In this document: one piece after another, positions 59,769-64,000 of the stretch
How positions within the stretch are numbered: the stretch's first letter is position 1
Layout of the letters: every line of letters starts with the position of its first letter
Assembly: GCF_030818575.1 (NCBI RefSeq)
Contig: NZ_JAUTAL010000001.1
Span: 124,001 to 188,000 of the forward strand
Length of the DNA stretch: 64,000 bases
Direction: 5' to 3'
Origin: Chryseobacterium camelliae
GTDB taxonomy: Bacteria > Bacteroidota > Bacteroidia > Flavobacteriales > Weeksellaceae
The notes under the pieces: model-generated
What the model saw: the letters and a program-made list of their open reading frames with translations, nothing else
Database searches by the model: none
Told to the model about the DNA's origin: nothing
Program-made: the position numbers and the translations under genes

Positions 59769-60217
59769 TGAATAATGAAAATCTGAGCGTCATTGTGACT
59801 GATCACGATGAAGTAAACAGAATATTTTTCAAAAATATTTGTAAAGATGCAAAAATCCCGGTAAGGTCGCTGGAATTTGATAACGGGAGGGTTTTGATGG
59901 AATATTTAAGTACGGTTGATGCTGTAATACCGGGGATGCTTTTCATGAATTATCACCTTCCGGGTAAAGAATCACTTAATTATCTCAACAGAATAAAATC
60001 AGACCCCAAGTTCTCCGAACTTATTGTCGTTATCTATTCTCCGGGCCTTACAGAAGAACAGATTGAAGAAATTTTTATAAAAGGCGGCAATGTCTTTATG
60101 AAATTACCGGGCAATTATCAGGCATTGAAAAAGCTATTGCTGGAAGTCGTAAGCGCGAGCTGGCAATACCATACTTCGGCATTAAGTATTGATACTTTTA
60201 TAATGCGAGTGGACTAA
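59768..60217 (+). CDS. Response-regulator-like receiver with Asn at the phosphosite
   Basis: 149 residues of CheY fold. The acidic pair survives as TDHDE (11-15) and the conserved Lys as MKLPG (near 115), but the phosphoacceptor Asp of LDxxMP is Asn in LFMNYHLPG (N near 61). It probably is an unphosphorylatable (pseudo-)receiver. ATG overlaps the AraC stop (TAATG), so both act as one unit. Confidence 0.82.
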   Translation: MNNENLSVIVTDHDEVNRIFFKNICKDAKIPVRSLEFDNGRVLMEYLSTVDAVIPGMLFMNYHLPGKESLNYLNRIKSDPKFSELIVVIYSPGLTEEQIEEIFIKGGNVFMKLPGNYQALKKLLLEVVSASWQYHTSALSIDTFIMRVD

Positions 60218-60411
60218 AAATTCGGTTGATTTAATGTTAGTTATAACATAATAATTGTATTTGCATGAGAATTTTGTAATGAATTATAAAAATCATATAA
60301 GAAACAGAACTTAATTTATTGCCATATTTGTAAGGAAAGCGATAGGGAACTTTATTAGAAAACACCAAATTACATTTACAATATCAGTCACAAAATGAAT
60401 TATATGTATTT

Positions 60412-60446
60412 CCGGTTTTAAGCGCAGAAGATCTTTAAATAAACGG
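60412..60446 (+). repeat. Hairpin element copy D (GCGCAGA core)
   Basis: CCGGTTT and AAACGG can pair (one bulge) around TAAGCGCAGAAGATCTTTAA, the same core as the elements between the tRNAs at 21242-21655. It lies in the gene-free stretch 60218-60725. Confidence 0.45.
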
Positions 60447-60624
60447 TACAATCATGAAAACTCTATCTTATTAAGGGAATCCTTTCGTTTCATTTTATTA
60501 TTCTTCCTTTAGTGGACAACAGTTAGTTTTTATAATAAGCATACCGGAAACATAATTCATTTTGTTTTTAGGATCATGAGAAAATTCAAGCAAATAATAG
60601 CAACATATATACATCTTTGCTGGG

Positions 60625-60727
60625 AATAGAATCTGAATGATTTCAGCTTAATTTTCAACGAGATTATTTCTTCTGAATAACAGTTTTATAAGGGGGTCGC
60701 ACAAAGCTATGCTTTGTGCGGTTTTTT
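60625..60727 (+). ncRNA. Candidate small RNA ended by orphan terminator
   Basis: A perfect 10-bp hairpin CGCACAAAGC-TAT-GCTTTGTGCG (60698-60720) with T6 terminates plus-strand transcription although no plus-strand gene ends within 480 bases. A near-consensus box CATCTTTG at about 60613-60620 could start a transcript of about 100 nt. The T-run overlaps the recG stop codon. The rest of 60218-60624 shows no gene, apart from hairpin copy D. Confidence 0.4.
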
Positions 60728-62810
60728 ATGAAATTTTACTCCATTTGTTTTTACCCCGGTAGTATCTCAGATAATAACTTTTGATAAGCTGGTGCTCAGG
60801 AAGAGATAACAGGGGATCCTTATCCAGTATTTTTTCAACAGCTTTCTTAGTGGTCTTGATGATAGCAGAATCCTTTACCAGATCCAGCTTTTTAAAATCT
60901 ACCACACCGCTTTGCTGGGTGCCCAGGATATCTCCCGGCCCACGCAGCTGCATATCCACTTCGGAAATCTTAAAGCCGTCATTGGTCTCTGTCATTGTCC
61001 TGATGCGTGTTCTGCTTTCAGTTGTCAGTTTATCTGAGGTCATCAGGATGCAGTAGCTCTGTTCGGCACCCCTTCCTACACGTCCGCGCAGCTGGTGAAG
61101 CTGTGAAAGCCCGAATCTTTCAGCGCTTTCAATCACCATGACAGAAGCATTGGGCACGTTTACACCCACTTCAATTACGGTCGTGGCAACCATAATTTCA
61201 GCTTTGCCTGAAGCGAAATAGTTCATGGCCGCATCTTTTTCGTCAGGTTTCATCCTGCCGTGCAGCATGCTTACGTTATAGTCTGAAAAAGCATCCATTA
61301 CGTGTTCCAGGCCCTCCATGAGATTTTTATAGTCAAGTGTTTCAGATTCTTCGATCAGCGGATATACAAAATATACCTGCCTTCCTTTTTTGATTTCATC
61401 CCGGCAGAAATTATACACATAAGTCCTGTCTTTTTCTCGTCTGTGAGCGGTAATAATAGGTTTCCTGCCCACCGGCATCTCGTCAATGACTGATACGTCA
61501 AGATCCGAATAGAAACTCATAGCGAGGGTTCGGGGAATAGGCGTAGCCGTCATCACCAGGATATGCGGCGGAATGCTGTTCTTTGCCCACAGTTTGGCGC
61601 GCTGGGCTACCCCGAAGCGGTGTTGTTCATCAATAACTGCCAGTCCGAGCTTGTGGAATTTAACCTTATCCTCAAGAATTGCATGGGTACCAACCAGAAT
61701 AGAAAGCTCACCGCTTTCAAGCTCCTGATGAATGATTTTCCGTTCTGAAGCCTTTGTGGAACCCGTTAATAACCGAACATTCACCGGTGTATCCTGCAAA
61801 AGATCTTTGATGCCGTTGTAATGCTGTTGGGCAAGGGTTTCAGTGGGTGCCATCAGGCAGCTCTGGAATCCGTTATCCATGGCAATAAGCATGGTGAGTA
61901 AAGCTACCATTGTTTTCCCGGAACCTACATCCCCCTGGAGAAGCCTGTTCATCTGCACAGGTTTTTTCATATCCTGCCGGATCTCCTTAAGTACCCGCTT
62001 CTGGGCTCCGGTAAGATCAAAAGGGAGGCAATGGTCATAAAAATCAGTGAAATGTTTTCCGATCACTGGAAAAGGATTCCCTCTGGAATGCGTTTTATGA
62101 TGGCGTTTCTTCAGTCCGTATCCAAGCTGGAAGAAAAAAGACTCTTCAAATTTTAATCTGTGATCTGCTTTTTCAGCGTGCTCCGTATCTTTCGGGAAAT
62201 GGATGTTAAGGTAGGTGTGCTGCCTGGACAGAAAACCGAATGCTTTGGTAATATAGCCGGGAAGGTTTTCCTGAATAAGTTCCGGGATTTCTTTGCAGAT
62301 ATTTTTCAGCACTACCTGGAAAAATCTTTGATTCAGACCTCTTTTAACGAGTTTCTCAGAACTGGGGTAAATGGGCTTCAGCCTGTTGTCATTTTCCTTT
62401 TTTTCTTCGGCTTCAATCTCCGGATGGGGCATGGAAAACTGGCCATTGAAAAAGTTTACTTTTCCGAAAATATAGACTTCACGGCCTACAGGCAGCTGTT
62501 CCTTGAGCCATTTGGAATACTGGAACCAGACTAGGTCCATGGTTCCCGTATCATCACTGAATTTTGCAGAAAGCCTTTTAGTCTTACCGTTCTGAATTTC
62601 CTGTACCTGGGAAATCCTGCCTTTCAGCTGAATCTCCTGGCTGGCCTCGTGCAGACGGGATACTTTGTATATTTTGCTTTTATCCAGGTAACGGATAGGA
62701 TAGAAGTTCAGGAGATCTTCCACAGTAGTCATTCCCAGGATGCTCCTGATTAATTTCGCTCTCTCCGGGCCGATCCCTTTTACGTATTCTATGGAAGTTT
62801 CTAAAGTCAT
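60726..62810 (-). CDS. recG: ATP-dependent DNA helicase RecG
   Basis: 694 residues. N-terminal wedge/OB domain (about 1-230), then helicase motifs: I GDVGSGKT (about 295-302), Ia APTETLAQQHYNGI, II DEQHRFG (about 394-400), III TATPIPRT, V ATTVIEVGVNVPNA, VI QLRGRVGRG (about 593-601). It remodels stalled forks and Holliday junctions. ATG at 62810. Confidence 0.96.
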   Translation of the reverse strand: MTLETSIEYVKGIGPERAKLIRSILGMTTVEDLLNFYPIRYLDKSKIYKVSRLHEASQEIQLKGRISQVQEIQNGKTKRLSAKFSDDTGTMDLVWFQYSKWLKEQLPVGREVYIFGKVNFFNGQFSMPHPEIEAEEKKENDNRLKPIYPSSEKLVKRGLNQRFFQVVLKNICKEIPELIQENLPGYITKAFGFLSRQHTYLNIHFPKDTEHAEKADHRLKFEESFFFQLGYGLKKRHHKTHSRGNPFPVIGKHFTDFYDHCLPFDLTGAQKRVLKEIRQDMKKPVQMNRLLQGDVGSGKTMVALLTMLIAMDNGFQSCLMAPTETLAQQHYNGIKDLLQDTPVNVRLLTGSTKASERKIIHQELESGELSILVGTHAILEDKVKFHKLGLAVIDEQHRFGVAQRAKLWAKNSIPPHILVMTATPIPRTLAMSFYSDLDVSVIDEMPVGRKPIITAHRREKDRTYVYNFCRDEIKKGRQVYFVYPLIEESETLDYKNLMEGLEHVMDAFSDYNVSMLHGRMKPDEKDAAMNYFASGKAEIMVATTVIEVGVNVPNASVMVIESAERFGLSQLHQLRGRVGRGAEQSYCILMTSDKLTTESRTRIRTMTETNDGFKISEVDMQLRGPGDILGTQQSGVVDFKKLDLVKDSAIIKTTKKAVEKILDKDPLLSLPEHQLIKSYYLRYYRGKNKWSKIS

Positions 62811-62883
62811 GAAAAATGAGCCTCTAATTTCGGGAAAATAGAGTAAACTTTAAAATCTAATGATCAAAACTTCTACGGAACTT

Positions 62884-63417
62884 TTAATTTTTCAATTTGG
62901 ATTTAAATTTTTTCTGGTATTCTTCCCATTGCTGCCGGGTACGTATCTTTTTGTACAGGTTCTTGGATATCAGTTCCAGGTAAGGCTCAAGTTCACGGGC
63001 AGAAAGTTCTCCCTGCAGAAGGGTAATGGGACTTCCCGTTTCATCCAGAAATACAGTGCTGGGTACTGCAGCTACATTCATATATTGAGTAAATTCATGA
63101 AGTGAATTTTTACCTTTTTTACGGGTATGATCAGGGTTTGAGAATTTCCTTTCAAATATATTGACGGTCCTCTTTTCCTCTGCATTAAATTTTACCGGAT
63201 AAAAATTTTCATTCAGCATCTCAGTGATAACCGTATTTCCATACGTTGTCTTATCCATGATTTTACATGGGCCACACCAGTCTGCATAGAAATCGATCAG
63301 TATTTTTTTTGGATGCTGTTTCTGGGCATTCAGGGCTTCTTCAATAGTCATCCATTTAACCTGGGCAAAACTGAAGCTTAGCCAGAAGAGGCAAATAATG
63401 CTTAGTATTTTCTTCAT
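62884..63417 (-). CDS. Exported thioredoxin-family protein
   Basis: ATG 63417 (MKKILSIICLFWLSFSFAQ) starts a clean signal peptide; the frame is open ten codons upstream. 177 residues. The active site is FYADWCGPCKIMDK (WCGPC, about 46-50), with cis-Pro in AVPSTVFLDETG (about 113). The C-terminal tail is basic. It is likely a periplasmic thiol-disulfide reductase. Confidence 0.9.
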   Translation of the reverse strand: MKKILSIICLFWLSFSFAQVKWMTIEEALNAQKQHPKKILIDFYADWCGPCKIMDKTTYGNTVITEMLNENFYPVKFNAEEKRTVNIFERKFSNPDHTRKKGKNSLHEFTQYMNVAAVPSTVFLDETGSPITLLQGELSARELEPYLELISKNLYKKIRTRQQWEEYQKKFKSKLKN

Positions 63418-63460
63418 GACTTGTATATTATAAGTAAAAATAAGCATTATTTGCGGATTC

Positions 63461-64000
63461 CTATTTTACATCCTGCATTAATTTTCTAACATATGGGGAA
63501 ATAATAATGAGAAGGACACCTGCGATTACGGAATACAGTCCCAGCTGTTTATAGCCTTCGGTATAGGTGATCAGGGCATCATAATTTGACGAGCCTTCCT
63601 TTGCCGTTGCCATTTGGGCACCAATGATTCCGGCAACGTACTGTCCATAAGCAGAAGCCAAGAACCACATTCCCATCATAACACCCTGTAACTTATTCGT
63701 GGAAAGCTTTGTCATGATGGAAAGACCGATAGGAGAGAGGCACATTTCACCCAGGGTAATAATGAAAAGGGCGATGGTAAATATGCTTAACGAAGTAATT
63801 CCTAGGCTATTGGCAAAATAGCGGGTAGCAAATATGACATAGTATCCAAGACCCAGGAAGAGGAAGCCGAGACCGAATTTAATAATCGTATTCGGTTCGA
63901 TTTTCCTTTTGCCCAACCAAATCCACAGCAAGCCGAGAGGAACAGCCAGCAGAAGGATAAAAAAAGCTCCTCCTGAGTTATTAACTCCGTTAGGATTAAG
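63461..64000 (-). CDS. POT/PTR-family peptide transporter (partial)
   Basis: The frame runs from the stop at 63461 past the right edge, so only the C-terminal 179 residues are seen. Four to five membrane helices are visible (GLGFLFLGLGYYVIFATRYF, FTIALFIITLGEMCLSPIGLS in parts, ASAYGQYVAGIIGAQMA, SVIAGVLLIIISPYVR). EMCLSPIGLSIMTKLS is characteristic of POT di/tripeptide:proton symporters. Confidence 0.88.
   Translation of the reverse strand, partial: LNPNGVNNSGGAFFILLLAVPLGLLWIWLGKRKIEPNTIIKFGLGFLFLGLGYYVIFATRYFANSLGITSLSIFTIALFIITLGEMCLSPIGLSIMTKLSTNKLQGVMMGMWFLASAYGQYVAGIIGAQMATAKEGSSNYDALITYTEGYKQLGLYSVIAGVLLIIISPYVRKLMQDVK

Overview
The window reads as chromosome of a Flavobacteriia member, most likely Chryseobacterium or a close relative (Weeksellaceae). 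The signs are T9SS C-terminal sorting domains and a porZ gene beside recO, a TonB-dependent receptor, many Bacteroidetes-type promoters (TTG-N19-TAnnTTTG) with few Shine-Dalgarno sequences, and AT-rich intergenic DNA. The species call is inference from gene content and style.

Layout. 1-1.0 kb: partial receiver-PAS-histidine kinase. 1.2-2.6 kb: minus-strand cassette of small ORFs and two transposase-like HTH proteins; a paralogous cassette lies at 24.9-26.0 kb. 2.7-9.6 kb: sugar locus, probably for sucrose (LacI repressor, palindromic operator, TonB receptor, GH100-type invertase, P-loop kinase, SUT-like transporter). 9.75-19.8 kb: two DUF434-type or unknown genes, deoD on the opposite strand, then a six-gene operon matching the MoxR-vWA-beta-propeller ternary (bpX) conflict systems. 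19.9-24.4 kb: the most unusual stretch. It holds two small ORFs each closed by a terminator, a cluster of tRNA and tRNA-like genes with abnormal features, a repeated hairpin element, and then genes for a YkuK RNase H-like protein, a cyclic-phosphate-processing receiver protein and two DEDDh exonucleases. 26-28.7 kb: SulP permease and a secreted LamG protein. 29-35 kb: tellurium-type stress operon (HAD, PRTase, two TerD, TelA, unknown, TerC).

35-49.7 kb is mixed housekeeping and stress DNA: a TetR pair, a catalase-like protein, FKBP, a lipoprotein, an HTH-membrane protein, a beta-lactamase-like protein, an Rrf2/YwnB pair with matching operators, an M23 peptidase, gpsA, mqo, an ANT(6)-like enzyme, DUF1684, a GNAT and an SDR. 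50-64 kb holds a GH63-type glucosidase, recO, porZ, a two-gene 5'-nucleotidase whose metallophosphatase half is frameshifted, dapA, a GNAT, an AraC/pseudo-receiver pair, two candidate small RNAs, recG, a thioredoxin-like protein and a partial POT peptide transporter.

Two regions stand out as systems. One is the ternary MoxR-vWA operon. The other is the tRNA-like cluster beside RNA-processing genes, which could be a tRNA reserve or decoy module with RNA end-repair or clean-up; that functional link is inference from gene order.
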